Below are positions 42,046 to 51,673 of a DNA stretch of 64,000 nucleotides, piece after piece. The notes beneath the pieces were generated by a model. The model was not told the origin of the DNA, did no database searches, and saw only the letters and a program-made list of their open reading frames with translations. The DNA comes from Komagataella phaffii GS115 (lineage: Eukaryota; Ascomycota; Pichiomycetes; Pichiales; Pichiaceae): positions 248,001 to 312,000 of the forward strand of contig NC_012963.1 in the NCBI RefSeq assembly GCF_000027005.1. The letters run 5' to 3'. The position numbers and the translations under genes are program-made. The stretch's first letter is position 1, and every line of letters starts with the position of its first letter.

Positions 42046-43266
42046 ATGGACTTCTCTAAAGATTTGAAGCAATTGCTTTCCAAGTCATCCCGCTCTCGTT
42101 CCTTGTCAACCTTCGCAGTAGTCGCCGAATCCCAAGACAAGCAGCCTCCCCTGAGTTTAAAGTTTGGAGAACCGGCCTACTCGTTATACCCAATGACTTC
42201 GATCGAAATAAGTAGAAATCAAGGAACAATCAAAGTTCCTCAATTGTCCAAGGACAAGACTTCCATTTCCAAGGATATGGGCTATACAGCGTTCAAAGGA
42301 ACGTCTGAATTGTTGGATAGAATTACTAGTTTTGTCGCCCATTGTTTTCCACCCAAATATAAGAATTGGAGCCCAATTGTCACGACTGATCATTGTAATA
42401 GTATTGCTAAAATACTGGAGTCTTTTGTTGACGAATCTGATGTCATCTTGGTTGACACTCAATTGGATTTGGATGTTGCCCACCTACTATCAGTTTGTAA
42501 GCCTAACATTCATTTTATCAACTTGAACCAGATTTACGGCTCGGAACCAAACGCTACTAAGCTATCCAAGTTATTGGAAAATTGGAGAAGGTTCTACCCT
42601 TATAAGAATCACCCCAAACTCCTTCTTACGGCTACTTATGGCCTAACAGGAATACCACAATCAGACACGACTATGAAAGAAGTGCTTAAGTTTGCCGACA
42701 TTTACAATTTTATGGTTGTGGAAACGAGCACTTTCCCTGAAGGTGTAAGCTACTTGAAACATGATTCTAAAGGTAGAGTTATCTCCGCTCAAAGCTTTCG
42801 GCACTTTAATTTGGATCTTGCATTCATTATTGCTCACGATACGATTGTTACTGCAATTGAATCGTATGCCGAGTTCACAACAACTTCGCCGTCTGGCATG
42901 TCGCAAATAATAGCAAATGGAGTACTAAGCTCGATGAATGACTGGAAAGGTTGGCAAGAATCTCTACGAGAGATATCTCTATACTACAAACATAGACGGA
43001 AACAAGTACAGGATACTTTGCAAGATGTCGTTCACATCAAGGGATGTCTGGGAAACTACTGTGGTATTATTTGCAAAGACGATGCTTCAAAGTTTGCAGA
43101 AAATGGCATGCATTTGACTCAGGGACAAGAATTGAATGAATATTTTTCTTCCCTTTTTCAACAGAAGTACACAATTGTACCTGATGATCTACTTCTTATA
43201 TCACTTAGTTATAATATTCCTGAGGAGGAGTTTTCGGAAGCTTTAAAAAAAATGGAAGGATACTAA
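42046..43266 (+). CDS. Aminotransferase-fold (class I, Aro8-like) protein lacking the catalytic lysine
   Basis: 406 residues. The fold-type I landmarks are in order: YTAFKGTSELLDRI (80-93; the N-terminal GY...G..ELR block), TYGLTGIPQ (197-205; place of the P-QNPTG loop), VVETSTFPEGVSYL (224-237; place of the D-Y cofactor strand), GRVISAQSFRHFNLDLAFIIA (place of the xxFSKxxAPGLRxG lysine loop) and a C-terminal small domain. The Schiff-base lysine position reads SFRH rather than FSK, the Asp of the PLP strand is replaced by Glu-Thr, and the substrate Arg near the C-terminus is absent (LLLISLSYN). This suggests a pseudoenzyme derived from Aro8/Aro9-like kynurenine/aromatic aminotransferases. Catalysis is unlikely; role unknown. 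The frame is intact, so it is not a simple pseudogene. Confidence 0.72.
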   Translation: MDFSKDLKQLLSKSSRSRSLSTFAVVAESQDKQPPLSLKFGEPAYSLYPMTSIEISRNQGTIKVPQLSKDKTSISKDMGYTAFKGTSELLDRITSFVAHCFPPKYKNWSPIVTTDHCNSIAKILESFVDESDVILVDTQLDLDVAHLLSVCKPNIHFINLNQIYGSEPNATKLSKLLENWRRFYPYKNHPKLLLTATYGLTGIPQSDTTMKEVLKFADIYNFMVVETSTFPEGVSYLKHDSKGRVISAQSFRHFNLDLAFIIAHDTIVTAIESYAEFTTTSPSGMSQIIANGVLSSMNDWKGWQESLREISLYYKHRRKQVQDTLQDVVHIKGCLGNYCGIICKDDASKFAENGMHLTQGQELNEYFSSLFQQKYTIVPDDLLLISLSYNIPEEEFSEALKKMEGY

Positions 43267-43286
43267 TACTGGTGACCCTTAAACGC

Positions 43287-44912
43287 TTAGTTATCCATTC
43301 TCCTAAAATCATTGGTTGCAATGTTATGATTATTATTGAATTGCTTAGGAATATTTCCACAACGATCCTTTCCAAAATTAATTTTCAGTCCTTCATAGTC
43401 CTTGTTATACTTAATTCCATCAATAGCTTTAATTGCATTGGAGATGTTTGAAAAGTTGACAAAAGCACATCCCTTTTCTACAAAAAAGTTGATCTGTTCA
43501 ATCTCTCCAAAAACTTCAAAGTCAGCTCGTAGTTTCTTAGCACACTCAATAACTTTCTTAGACGTGCTTGGTCCATTTTCAGTCTTGATTGGTTCTCCCT
43601 CACACACTTCTCCATTATCATCAAGATCTAGGCCCCCGATGTACAAGTTACGAGACGCACCGTTACTTACAGCCAACGTAAGGGCATTAGGTAGAGGACC
43701 ACTGTGTTTCCCCCAACCAATTTTGACTTTCCTGTTACGGATAATCAACCCATGGAGACTGCTCATTGCAAAAAACTGGGCAGCAGCAATGGGATCGATA
43801 AATGTGATGAAACAGGCATACTTCTCATAGATTAGCCTAACCTTCTCTAATATACCTCCACGTACAACATTGCAAACTTCCTCAACGGTAACATCTGGTT
43901 GCAAGCTTCCCAGATAGACAGTTCTATTGCCCAGGTTGTTAACTCCGCCAGCCTGAGTGGCAATAGCAGCTGCTGCGTTGGATTGTTGCACTAATGCAGT
44001 TGATATAAAGTCTGGATCAACATTGTTCAAAAAATAATTTTCAAGGTTGGGGTCCAGTCCCAAATATTGGGCGGCATTGTGTTGCTGAGTCTTGGTGATA
44101 AATGCACATCTATCCTTACCATAAAACACTTTTCTAGTGGCGTACTTGGGGTTTTTAAGTGGCAGATTTTGGACTGCTCTAACAGCACTCAAAATGCTAG
44201 TAAAATGAACAAATGCAATTCTTTTTTCACTGATAACTTTAATGACCTCAATTTCGCCATAAATGTACAAGTCAGTGTATATCTCGTCAATGGTGATGTC
44301 AGGCGGAAGGTGTCCCAGATAAACATTTCTTGTAGCATTGTGTTTGGAGACAGCTTCATGAACGATGGGATGCAAGTCTGTCTGATTTCCCCATCCAATG
44401 CGAATATCATTCTGTTTGATAGTCAGTCTTTTCAGGATAGCGTCCGAGTGGAAAAGCATGGCGGAGTTTTCATCTAAAAATGAAATAAATGCGCAGTTCT
44501 TCTCAGGTAAAATCTTACAGCTTTCAATCACACCCGATCTGACATGGTCCAACAGTTCCTTTGGTGTCAGATCAGTCGGAACGTTACCCAGATAAACGGT
44601 ACGGGATGGAGCGGCTAATGAGTCGGCGGAACCATTGATGGGCCGGGAAAAGCCCCCATTGAAGTGCTGTGGGCCAGATTTATCCAAGCTGAGAGCTTCC
44701 ATGCTATTAGCCAAATCCAAAGGGCTTCCGTGGTAAATGTCTTGTTCGGCTACAGAGCCAAACTGAGGTACTGATCTACCCAAGATCCCTGATTCGACAT
44801 TCAAATTATGAGGTTCAGGATAGTCAAACTGGCCATTCAAATCAAATGACTCACGGCCCGTTGAATCCTGGGAGTTATTGGTTTTTTGGAACTGGGGAGG
44901 AAAGAATGACAT
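43287..44912 (-). CDS. MRN1: Four-RRM RNA-binding protein Mrn1-like
   Basis: 541 residues with four RRMs: RTVYLGNVPTDLTPKELLDHV (about 104-175), RNVYLGHLPPDITIDEIYTDL (about 195-265), RTVYLGSLQPDVTVEEVCNVV (about 330-400) and RNLYIGGLDLDD with an insert (about 420-520). RNP1-like segments (NCAFISFLD, RIAFVHFTS, YACFITFID, GCAFVNFSN) are intact, and each RRM ends in the (I/K)GWGK-like or YGKDR strand typical of Mrn1/Cip1-Cip2. Mrn1 binds many mRNAs, including those for cell-wall and mitochondrial proteins. An unstructured N-terminus of about 100 residues matches the family. The S. cerevisiae protein is 612 residues. Confidence 0.82.
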   Translation of the reverse strand: MSFFPPQFQKTNNSQDSTGRESFDLNGQFDYPEPHNLNVESGILGRSVPQFGSVAEQDIYHGSPLDLANSMEALSLDKSGPQHFNGGFSRPINGSADSLAAPSRTVYLGNVPTDLTPKELLDHVRSGVIESCKILPEKNCAFISFLDENSAMLFHSDAILKRLTIKQNDIRIGWGNQTDLHPIVHEAVSKHNATRNVYLGHLPPDITIDEIYTDLYIYGEIEVIKVISEKRIAFVHFTSILSAVRAVQNLPLKNPKYATRKVFYGKDRCAFITKTQQHNAAQYLGLDPNLENYFLNNVDPDFISTALVQQSNAAAAIATQAGGVNNLGNRTVYLGSLQPDVTVEEVCNVVRGGILEKVRLIYEKYACFITFIDPIAAAQFFAMSSLHGLIIRNRKVKIGWGKHSGPLPNALTLAVSNGASRNLYIGGLDLDDNGEVCEGEPIKTENGPSTSKKVIECAKKLRADFEVFGEIEQINFFVEKGCAFVNFSNISNAIKAIDGIKYNKDYEGLKINFGKDRCGNIPKQFNNNHNIATNDFRRMDN

Positions 44913-45567
44913 GACAAACTAATGCAGATAAGAACTGAAAAAACACGAATGAAACAGGCAGAAATGGTTCTCAAGGAATAGGATAAATAGGTGCAATTCC
45001 TAAGAAATATTTCTCTATGAACTGAACGGTTGGAAAGCGATAGAGGCAAGTAGGTAAACTTTTGGGAGGCTACTCGGCAGAAGAGTTAAAGGCGAAGAGC
45101 TCGTTTATCTAGTAGGTTAAAATTTTCTTATAGGGGATTATTTTTAGTAGGAGTATTAACGTTCGAGATTATTTGGTGGAATGTGAGATAAGCTAGAGAG
45201 GTCGGGTAGATGGTTAACATTGCGGAGGTTCTGGAAGGAATCTCTGGCGTTTGAAAGTTCTGGACGATCTGGCTGCTTTTCTTTTTGCTCTGTCAAGTTG
45301 TACACTTTTGCCAGCGTGACTTCCACACAGTTTTGGAAATAAATGAAAAAGATCGGCACTAAAGACGAGTTGTGGGGGGTGACACCAACCTTAAAATTTA
45401 TTCTTCTTTATTGATTCGCACATTTGAGTATTAGATCAGTTGCTCAGACTAACAAATATGGGGGATCAGGGGGATCCTTTCTGTACAATGTCCAATTTCA
45501 AATTTCGTTTCACTTTAGTTTGTGCCGCACACTGTATGTGCGGCTGTGCTTGCAGGGAACCGCAAAA
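44913..45567. other. MRN1 upstream region, with a weak small minus-strand frame
   Basis: 655 bp between MRN1 and the next minus-strand gene. A minus-strand open frame of about 66 codons (45156-45359) begins without ATG and encodes a plausible, hydrophilic peptide ending SSLSHIPPNNLER; it could be a 3' exon of a small gene, since CGTCTTTAG precedes it, but no first exon was found. No RNA gene or repeat is seen. Confidence 0.35.
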
Positions 45568-46827
45568 CTAGCCGTCACTAACATCAGTTTGATCGTCGGA
45601 CTCTGAGAGGTCTGTGTGCGAAGCATTGGTGCTTGAAGAGGTATCCGTGTGGGGAATATTGTCATTCAATGATAGGGCTCGTGTTTGTTCGGATGCATGT
45701 TGAGTCAAGGGCTCCTCTTTGACGTTGACGTCTGCATAGGTTTGCGGGTCTACTTTACCTTGAGAGACCAGGAGTTTTTGCTGATCCGTTTGTTGGTTGA
45801 TTTCTTGGTTACTAGTGTCATTTTCTTGCTTCACAAGACCCAAATTCATTTTCTTTCTAGGCCTATTTGACCAAGAATGCGAATCAAAGTCGTCAATATC
45901 CCCCACCCCTAGCTGTCTAAGCTTTTCCTTCTTTTCATTCAGGAGCTGAACAAATGCTGATTCCTGTTCATATTTTATTTCATCAACCAACTCTTTCATT
46001 CCTTTCACTCTTAGTTCATTTTGTTGGAGTTTGAGATCAAGTAGCTGATTCAAATAAACCAATTGTTGGGTATTCTTTTGATATTCCAGCATGTTCTCAT
46101 GGTAAATAGAAAGAAACTCAAACAGATCCACCTCTACGTCCTCTTTAAAAGGTAATTCGATTGAAAAGACTGGCTTATTAACCAACAACGATTCTACTAC
46201 CTTGAATAAGATCTTAATGGGTTTACCGTTTTCTGATATGATGCAGTGAACCTGTAGATTATAACCCTTGGAGTCGTACGATCCAAAAAGTAAAATCTTG
46301 TATAAAAATTTAATGTTGTCCTTTAGTTCTGGGCTACTAAGGAAATTGATATCCTTCAGTTCAATTTGTGCAGTTAAAGGAATTTCCGCTGTAGTAAATT
46401 CAATATCCAGGTGAAATTTCATTCCTTCGTACAATAGTTTTACACATTGATCGTACAGACTCTCGTTGTCAACATCACTCTTTAGTAAATCATCAATATT
46501 GTCGCATTCAGGGTTCATCACAATGAATTTTAGAATATCATTTTGTACAGTCTTAAGGTTGATACTTTCCAGTTGGGTTACCAGGGGATGGCTTGTGGAT
46601 ATTAGCTGGTCCAACTTCTTCTCAACATCCTTCCAGCGATCTTGTAGTGAAAAATTGCTGAAGCGTATATAACATTTCTCCTTAGCGTAGCTTAATGGCT
46701 CGTTCTCTTTAAACAGTTCAGCATTCACGGTGACCACCCTATCAAATATCATGTACTTTGGTGGGGAAAGGTTGTGAACCGCGAAGGCTTCCACAGATGA
46801 GATGTTGCAAGGGCAAAGGTACACCAT
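45568..46827 (-). CDS. Possible Lif1/XRCC4-like coiled-coil protein
   Basis: 419 residues from the ATG at 46825-46827. The N-terminal 230 residues alternate strands and helices (FDRVVTVNAELF, YIRFSNFSLQD); a long helix follows (about 235-305: YHENMLEYQKNTQQLVYLNQLLDLKLQQNELRVKGMKEL... split here for length only), then a basic patch (NRPRKKMNLGL) and a disordered acidic tail ending SESDDQTDVSDG. Head-coil-tail order, size (Lif1 is 421) and a C-terminal SDD-TD acidic motif that could be phosphorylated and bound by an FHA domain resemble Lif1/XRCC4, the partner of DNA ligase IV in end joining. The likeness is structural and weak at sequence level; treat the identity as a hypothesis. Confidence 0.4.
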   Translation of the reverse strand: MVYLCPCNISSVEAFAVHNLSPPKYMIFDRVVTVNAELFKENEPLSYAKEKCYIRFSNFSLQDRWKDVEKKLDQLISTSHPLVTQLESINLKTVQNDILKFIVMNPECDNIDDLLKSDVDNESLYDQCVKLLYEGMKFHLDIEFTTAEIPLTAQIELKDINFLSSPELKDNIKFLYKILLFGSYDSKGYNLQVHCIISENGKPIKILFKVVESLLVNKPVFSIELPFKEDVEVDLFEFLSIYHENMLEYQKNTQQLVYLNQLLDLKLQQNELRVKGMKELVDEIKYEQESAFVQLLNEKKEKLRQLGVGDIDDFDSHSWSNRPRKKMNLGLVKQENDTSNQEINQQTDQQKLLVSQGKVDPQTYADVNVKEEPLTQHASEQTRALSLNDNIPHTDTSSSTNASHTDLSESDDQTDVSDG

Positions 46828-46881
46828 CCTTGTGAAGGAAAGTTCCACATTTGGATAACCATATACACTAGTACATTTAAC

Positions 46882-47748
46882 CTATTTATCTAACAGCTGA
46901 GTGGTCTCGCCAGGGACGGTGATATCCTCTTCCGTATCAGTGTATGTATTTCCTGTCTCCGATTCAGTTTCTGTATCGACGTCAGTCTCAGCTTCTAGCT
47001 GATCGTTGGTGGGAGAATAACCCAACAAGTCAACCGCAGTCTTCATTTTATCATATACCTCTTGAGCCAAATCGGCTACGTCGTCCTTAGTTAGATCTTT
47101 CGTTTCAATTGGATCTAGCACCTTGATTTTGATCACTCCAGACTTGAAGGTTTTAGTTTTAGGAGAATAAAGACTGGAAGTATTCGATGCAACTAAAGGT
47201 ATCACTGGAATGCCTCCTTGAACAGCCATATGGAAAGCTCCTTTCTTGAAGGGAAGAAGTTTTGGTTCCAAGGCATAAGATCTAGTGCCTTCTGGGAAAA
47301 TGTATAACGCGCCCTTTTCATTCTTCAATTTTTGAAGAGCGGTATCTAAGGTGCTGATGGCAGTGCTTTTGTTTGCTCTATCAAGGAAGAACACTCCACT
47401 CAAGGTCATGAACTGTCCTAAAAATGGAACCCATTTCAATTGTTTCTTACTGGTCATAGAACATCTCTTAGGAAAGACCTTTCCCAGTATGAAGACGTCC
47501 AGTTCACTCTGGTGATTTGACACTAAAATGGCAGGCAATTTTTCAAGAATTTCAGGTCTGTCAACTTCAATCTTGATGTTGAAAAGAGTGCTAAACGTGG
47601 CATAGAACACCCGTGCAGTGGACCATTGGGATAAGTTTCTTTTGCCTAGCAAGGACAAAACAGTAGATGCAATAACACCATAAACGGCGCAGCTAGTAAG
47701 TGCTAGCAATGCAAAGAATCCCTTGACATAGTAGACAACGCTGGACAT
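46882..47748 (-). CDS. SLC1: 1-acyl-sn-glycerol-3-phosphate acyltransferase Slc1
   Basis: 289 residues from the ATG at 47748. Two hydrophobic helices near the N-terminus precede the PlsC-type acyltransferase domain with NHQSELD (catalytic H-x4-D), FFLDRANKSTAI, YIFPEGTRS (acceptor site) and a GGIPVIPLVASNTSSLY block. It converts lysophosphatidic acid to phosphatidic acid in the ER/lipid droplet. The C-terminal 45 residues are acidic and Thr-rich (TETESETGNTYTDTEED), an extension beyond the S. cerevisiae protein. An earlier in-frame TTG is ignored. It shares a 221-bp divergent promoter with DCP1. Confidence 0.93.
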   Translation of the reverse strand: MSSVVYYVKGFFALLALTSCAVYGVIASTVLSLLGKRNLSQWSTARVFYATFSTLFNIKIEVDRPEILEKLPAILVSNHQSELDVFILGKVFPKRCSMTSKKQLKWVPFLGQFMTLSGVFFLDRANKSTAISTLDTALQKLKNEKGALYIFPEGTRSYALEPKLLPFKKGAFHMAVQGGIPVIPLVASNTSSLYSPKTKTFKSGVIKIKVLDPIETKDLTKDDVADLAQEVYDKMKTAVDLLGYSPTNDQLEAETDVDTETESETGNTYTDTEEDITVPGETTQLLDK

Positions 47749-47969
47749 TGATAATGAACGATTCGTCGTATGATACAACCACCCTGTTTAAGAGCTTTTA
47801 CCATCGCGAGAAGGTGGGAGGGCGCATAAAAAGCCGATAGGCCGAGCAGTGGGAGGGAGAAAGGAAAAAAAAAATCTTGAACGGTACGGAAAAATCTACA
47901 AGGACAACCTATCGCGGGCAGACGAAGACAAACACTCATCTCTTCAAGAACTTGTCACACACATCTACC

Positions 47970-48479
47970 ATGCCGAAAGAAGAGCCCATTACCTCAACAG
48001 AGCAGCAACAAACGTTTGATATCTATAGAAAGGCAATGACTTTCAACATCCTCTCGAGATACGATCCACAGGTGAACCAACTATTGTATTTATCCTCTCA
48101 TTGTGTGGTCTACGAGTTCATAGATAATGATTGGTCCAAACTGGATTACCAGGGAACCATCTGTCTCTATTCCCGTAAGGAATATGAAAAACAATCAAAC
48201 ATTCAACAGCATTCATTGGACACGAAAACTATTATTTCAAATAATCTTTTCCAGTTCGGAATTATCATTTTCAACAGAAACAAACCTGAGAATTTCAGCA
48301 TCGGGATTATTCCAAACAAGTTTATTGCAAATCAGTCCGATAAAAAGTTGATAGTGGAACAGCAGAACGAGCTCATTATTGTCAAAGATCTCTTAGGAAC
48401 AGTCTACGGTCTGTGGGTGTTTGACTCCAAGGACAGGGAGATGATCTATAAAATGTTGGATTACTGCATCAACCAGTAG
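47970..48479 (+). CDS. DCP1: mRNA-decapping enzyme subunit Dcp1
   Basis: 169 residues forming one EVH1-like domain: FNILSRYDPQVNQLLYLSSH (N-terminal helix that docks Dcp2), VVYEFIDNDWSKLDYQGTIC, FGIIIFNRNKPENF and LLGTVYGLWVFDSKDREMIY. Dcp1 activates Dcp2 for removal of the m7G cap in cytoplasmic 5'-3' decay and P bodies. It is shorter than S. cerevisiae Dcp1 (231), which has inserted loops; the compact form is usual in other fungi. LSM4, which belongs to the same decay pathway, lies elsewhere in this window; linkage is probably chance. Confidence 0.88.
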   Translation: MPKEEPITSTEQQQTFDIYRKAMTFNILSRYDPQVNQLLYLSSHCVVYEFIDNDWSKLDYQGTICLYSRKEYEKQSNIQQHSLDTKTIISNNLFQFGIIIFNRNKPENFSIGIIPNKFIANQSDKKLIVEQQNELIIVKDLLGTVYGLWVFDSKDREMIYKMLDYCINQ

Positions 48480-48676
48480 GATTGGACGAGGCTTTGTATT
48501 ATATATTGTATTTAATAGGATAACGATCTCATAGTGTAGCCGTACCATCTAGAATTGGCCATGTAGGACACCCTTACTTAATCCTCTCCACCTACCAAGA
48601 GTTCCTGCACCATCTACTATCCAATTCGCTACATCCAAATCATTTGTTTTACTAATCCATGCTGACTATCTAACAT

Positions 48677-48964
48677 ATGAAATACTCAGGACTCCAGAAA
48701 GAGGTACTCAAGTTGTACAGATCCTGTATTAGGCAGGCCTACAAGAAACCAACAGTAAGTATTTCCATCGACCTTTCTCCTGCATTCTGAATTTCACTGA
48801 CACTCTAGGAAAATCAGGACCATTGGGTACGATTTGTCCACGAGCAATTCGACAAGTACAGGGCAATCCCAAAGAGAGATTTTGCTACTATAGAACATTT
48901 ACTGAGAACAGGACATAGGAGGCTTGAGATGTATTCAAATGATAATATAACAGATGTCCATTAA
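48677..48964 (+). CDS. SDH6: Succinate dehydrogenase assembly factor Sdh6 (SDHAF1), two exons
   Basis: Join 48677..48754 and 48809..48964, 77 residues. The 54-nt intron has donor GTAAGT, a CACTGAC branch (48795-48801) and TAG acceptor. Exon 1 gives MKYSGLQKEVLKLYRSCIRQ, with the LYR motif at residues 13-15; exon 2 gives HWVRFVHEQFDKYRAIPKRD, then FATIEHLLRTGHRRLEMY, both hallmarks of SDHAF1. Sdh6 is a mitochondrial matrix LYR protein that helps insert Fe-S clusters into Sdh2 and protects it. S. cerevisiae Sdh6 is 79 residues and, as I recall, intronless. It sits between DCP1 and the convergent RhoGAP gene. Confidence 0.88.
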
Positions 48965-49024
48965 TCAAACATTGTGGATGTTAAAAATGTATATACTATA
49001 AAACAACAGTGTACCCAAATATCT

Positions 49025-51673
49025 CTAATGTTGTTGAAAGATCTGATCATAATGGCTGATTAGAGTCTCCGTAACGTTTCGTCTGGCACTGATATCAGAC
49101 ATTTCCTTTTCCAAGTTAACTACTCGACTTCTTGCCAACGTTGCTGCAAAAACCACTGCAATATTGTTCACATTCATTAGGTTCACATTCCCATGTTGAA
49201 CAACATTGTTCAAATGTTTGCACAGCATGTATAAGGTCTTGCGATGTGTCGGTAAAAGTTTATTGACAAGCGTCCTCAGGCTGGTAATTTTATCATCCAA
49301 TCTGGCGATATTAACAAACTCCTCATAGAGATCAAACGTAACCAAAGGCTCGGGGAGCTTGGAGAGATATCTTTTTAATACGCCTGCAACGGTGTTGATG
49401 TCTCCATTCAAACTCTCGTGTAGCCTGTCAAATTTCTCGTTTGTAATATCTTCCAACGAAAGAGAACTAAAACAGCTTTCCACTCTTTCCAGAGACGATG
49501 AACCCCCACTCAATCGGTATATTCCCTCAGAGGATAAACCGGATTGTTCAACTTTCTCAATGCATTTAGTTACAATGATAGGCACTTCCAGTCCTTCGTA
49601 TGTGGCACGTTCTTGTAGTGACATGTTAAAGAGGTGATTTGGATGATTTTCTGTCTTTGAATTGGCCATATTGTACAGTATGTTGGTGCTGGTTGATTTT
49701 ATCATTGAAGTGAAAAAATTATCTCTCTCTGTGAGATCTGGATTTGTATTCAGTTTCTCATTCATTGGATCTTTGGACTGTATCAAAACTGGATTGCTCT
49801 TGAAAACATTGCTTAGTGAGTAATTCGAAGTAGAGTTGGGAATATCTTTCTTGTTACTCTTTCCCATTCTCCAGAACCTACCCTTTGGTTTATTCTTTGA
49901 ATTAGATGTGGGTGCAGATGTGGAAAGGGAACCGCTATTGAAATTGTCTGACAAGGATGATTCATCAATAGTCGAATTTTGTCTGGGTATAATTGTAGTA
50001 ATTGGAGCCTCCACTAATGTTTCTAAAGGCGTGTCTGTGGGCTGCTCAGCAGTATTGGACTCATTTAAACTGGTTTGGAGTCCTTCGAATCTTGATTTGA
50101 TTTCATCAATATTTACAAGAAGGGATTGTTTATTCTTTTCCAAGTCAAATATCTCACTTTGTAACGTTTCTTTCTGAACGGTTAGTTGATTAACTTCATT
50201 TTGAATTCTCTTCATTTGAGCCTCCAAGTGATCTAGTTCAGTCTTACTAGAGTTCTTAAGAAACATAAGATCGGAGGCCGTGCGATTGTGCGATGAAACC
50301 GATGATGGGACTCTTTGTGACGAGGCACTAAATTGTCTTTGACGAGCTTTTGGGGTGTTGAGTTGTGAAATAGCTGCTGTATCCATGTCTTTACTAGAAG
50401 TTCTCCTGTGAAAATTAAATCCTAGCTTATTCTTGGAACTAGAGATTGATCTCATGGATAATGACCGTGAAATCTTAGTCGTGAGTTTTTCCTTCTCATG
50501 TGAAACGTTCTCTTCAGAGGATAATGCAAAGATTTTTTGATTGGTGGACTTTTCCAAGTTCAACTCGGTGTCATTCTTAAAAATCTTGGAGGTTGTGTTG
50601 ATGTTCAAGCCTTTAGGAACAACATCGGTGTCTGAAGTCGGTTCAGATTTAGGTTCTGGCTCTACCTCCGGAGAAGACTCGTGAACATCACTGTCAACGT
50701 CGTCAATCAAAACTGCCTTACGATGTTCTAGCACGTCGGGAGATTGAAGAAATTGCTTCGTAGAAGGAGATGTCTTGAAGAGTACACGCTCTTCATCAGA
50801 ATTTAGCTCCACAGGAGAGTTGAAAGTATAATCCACAAATTGAGAGATAGGAGGGCTATTGGGCCTCAATCTGGGGAATGGTGGAGGGACCGGCTGAGGT
50901 GGGTCCCCTGGTGTCTCTACATCCAATGAGTCTAAGATTGTGTTAACGTTTGAGGCTGAATCTCTGGGATGGACTTTGACAGGAGGGTTCAGGGCGTAGT
51001 TAGAGGATGCAGGCAGGGGTAAATCCGGTAACTGCTTATTCTTCACGGAGGTGTCAGCTGTTGTTGCTGAGTTCGGGTTGGAATTATCAGCAGAGGGCTT
51101 TGTCGATGAGGAGCTGCTGTTGTTGGTATGGATCATCAGTTTCTTCCTCTGTTGCTCATGACGTTTTTTCTTCTCCAACAACTTCATATGACACGATATG
51201 CAAAATAGACCTTTTGAAGTCCTGGCGTACCGTAGATCCTCTATTCGATTCTTGCAGGCTCTGCATTGGAAACAAGAGCTGCAATAAGCCTGATTCCCCG
51301 TCAATATGGCCAAGTCATAAATCTTTTTAGAGCATATCGTGCACGCATACGAGCAGTCTGAACACACCAAAGCACCCGTGCCTAACACCAAAAAATTGGA
51401 GTCACATCCAAGAGACTTACTGCACTTTGAACAACTGAAACATTCGACATGCCACCTGTCTTCACCTAGTTCATAGGCATGGCCCTCTGTGATGACCAGC
51501 CCGCACTTCTTACATATTTGACCCGTCTCTAGTTCCAGATCTGGACTACTAGCTGGTTTGGTGGCGTGTGATCCCTCTGAGTTGTTCAGGGCAAATGAGG
51601 GAGAGGCAAAGTCAGGTTGAAACGGAGATTCTACCTCAATATCCAGACGATGGCTAGCATCCAAAACCTGCAT
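49025..51673 (-). CDS. RGA1: LIM-domain Rho GTPase-activating protein, Rga1/Rga2-like
   Basis: 882 residues from the ATG at 51671-51673. Two LIM zinc domains open the protein (LIM1 about 54-107, CKKCGLVITEG...HVECFSCSKC; LIM2 about 111-161, CTICSKKIYDL...CFQCRACKN), followed by a long Ser/Pro linker, a coiled coil (about 495-540, LEAQMKRIQNEVNQL) and a C-terminal RhoGAP domain (about 690-880) with the arginine-finger loop EGIYRLSGG and YLSKLPEPLVTFDLYEEF. This is the Rga1/Rga2 order; these are GAPs for Cdc42 that set bud site and septin ring. The paralogue choice is arbitrary. Neighbouring BOI also works in the Cdc42 pathway but is 25 kb away. Confidence 0.9.
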   Translation of the reverse strand: MQVLDASHRLDIEVESPFQPDFASPSFALNNSEGSHATKPASSPDLELETGQICKKCGLVITEGHAYELGEDRWHVECFSCSKCSKSLGCDSNFLVLGTGALVCSDCSYACTICSKKIYDLAILTGNQAYCSSCFQCRACKNRIEDLRYARTSKGLFCISCHMKLLEKKKRHEQQRKKLMIHTNNSSSSSTKPSADNSNPNSATTADTSVKNKQLPDLPLPASSNYALNPPVKVHPRDSASNVNTILDSLDVETPGDPPQPVPPPFPRLRPNSPPISQFVDYTFNSPVELNSDEERVLFKTSPSTKQFLQSPDVLEHRKAVLIDDVDSDVHESSPEVEPEPKSEPTSDTDVVPKGLNINTTSKIFKNDTELNLEKSTNQKIFALSSEENVSHEKEKLTTKISRSLSMRSISSSKNKLGFNFHRRTSSKDMDTAAISQLNTPKARQRQFSASSQRVPSSVSSHNRTASDLMFLKNSSKTELDHLEAQMKRIQNEVNQLTVQKETLQSEIFDLEKNKQSLLVNIDEIKSRFEGLQTSLNESNTAEQPTDTPLETLVEAPITTIIPRQNSTIDESSLSDNFNSGSLSTSAPTSNSKNKPKGRFWRMGKSNKKDIPNSTSNYSLSNVFKSNPVLIQSKDPMNEKLNTNPDLTERDNFFTSMIKSTSTNILYNMANSKTENHPNHLFNMSLQERATYEGLEVPIIVTKCIEKVEQSGLSSEGIYRLSGGSSSLERVESCFSSLSLEDITNEKFDRLHESLNGDINTVAGVLKRYLSKLPEPLVTFDLYEEFVNIARLDDKITSLRTLVNKLLPTHRKTLYMLCKHLNNVVQHGNVNLMNVNNIAVVFAATLARSRVVNLEKEMSDISARRNVTETLISHYDQIFQQH

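Noticed and set aside
45156..45359. 66-codon minus-strand frame upstream of MRN1 as a small gene
   Set aside because: Begins without ATG; a TTTAG acceptor precedes it but no first exon was found, so it is only mentioned.
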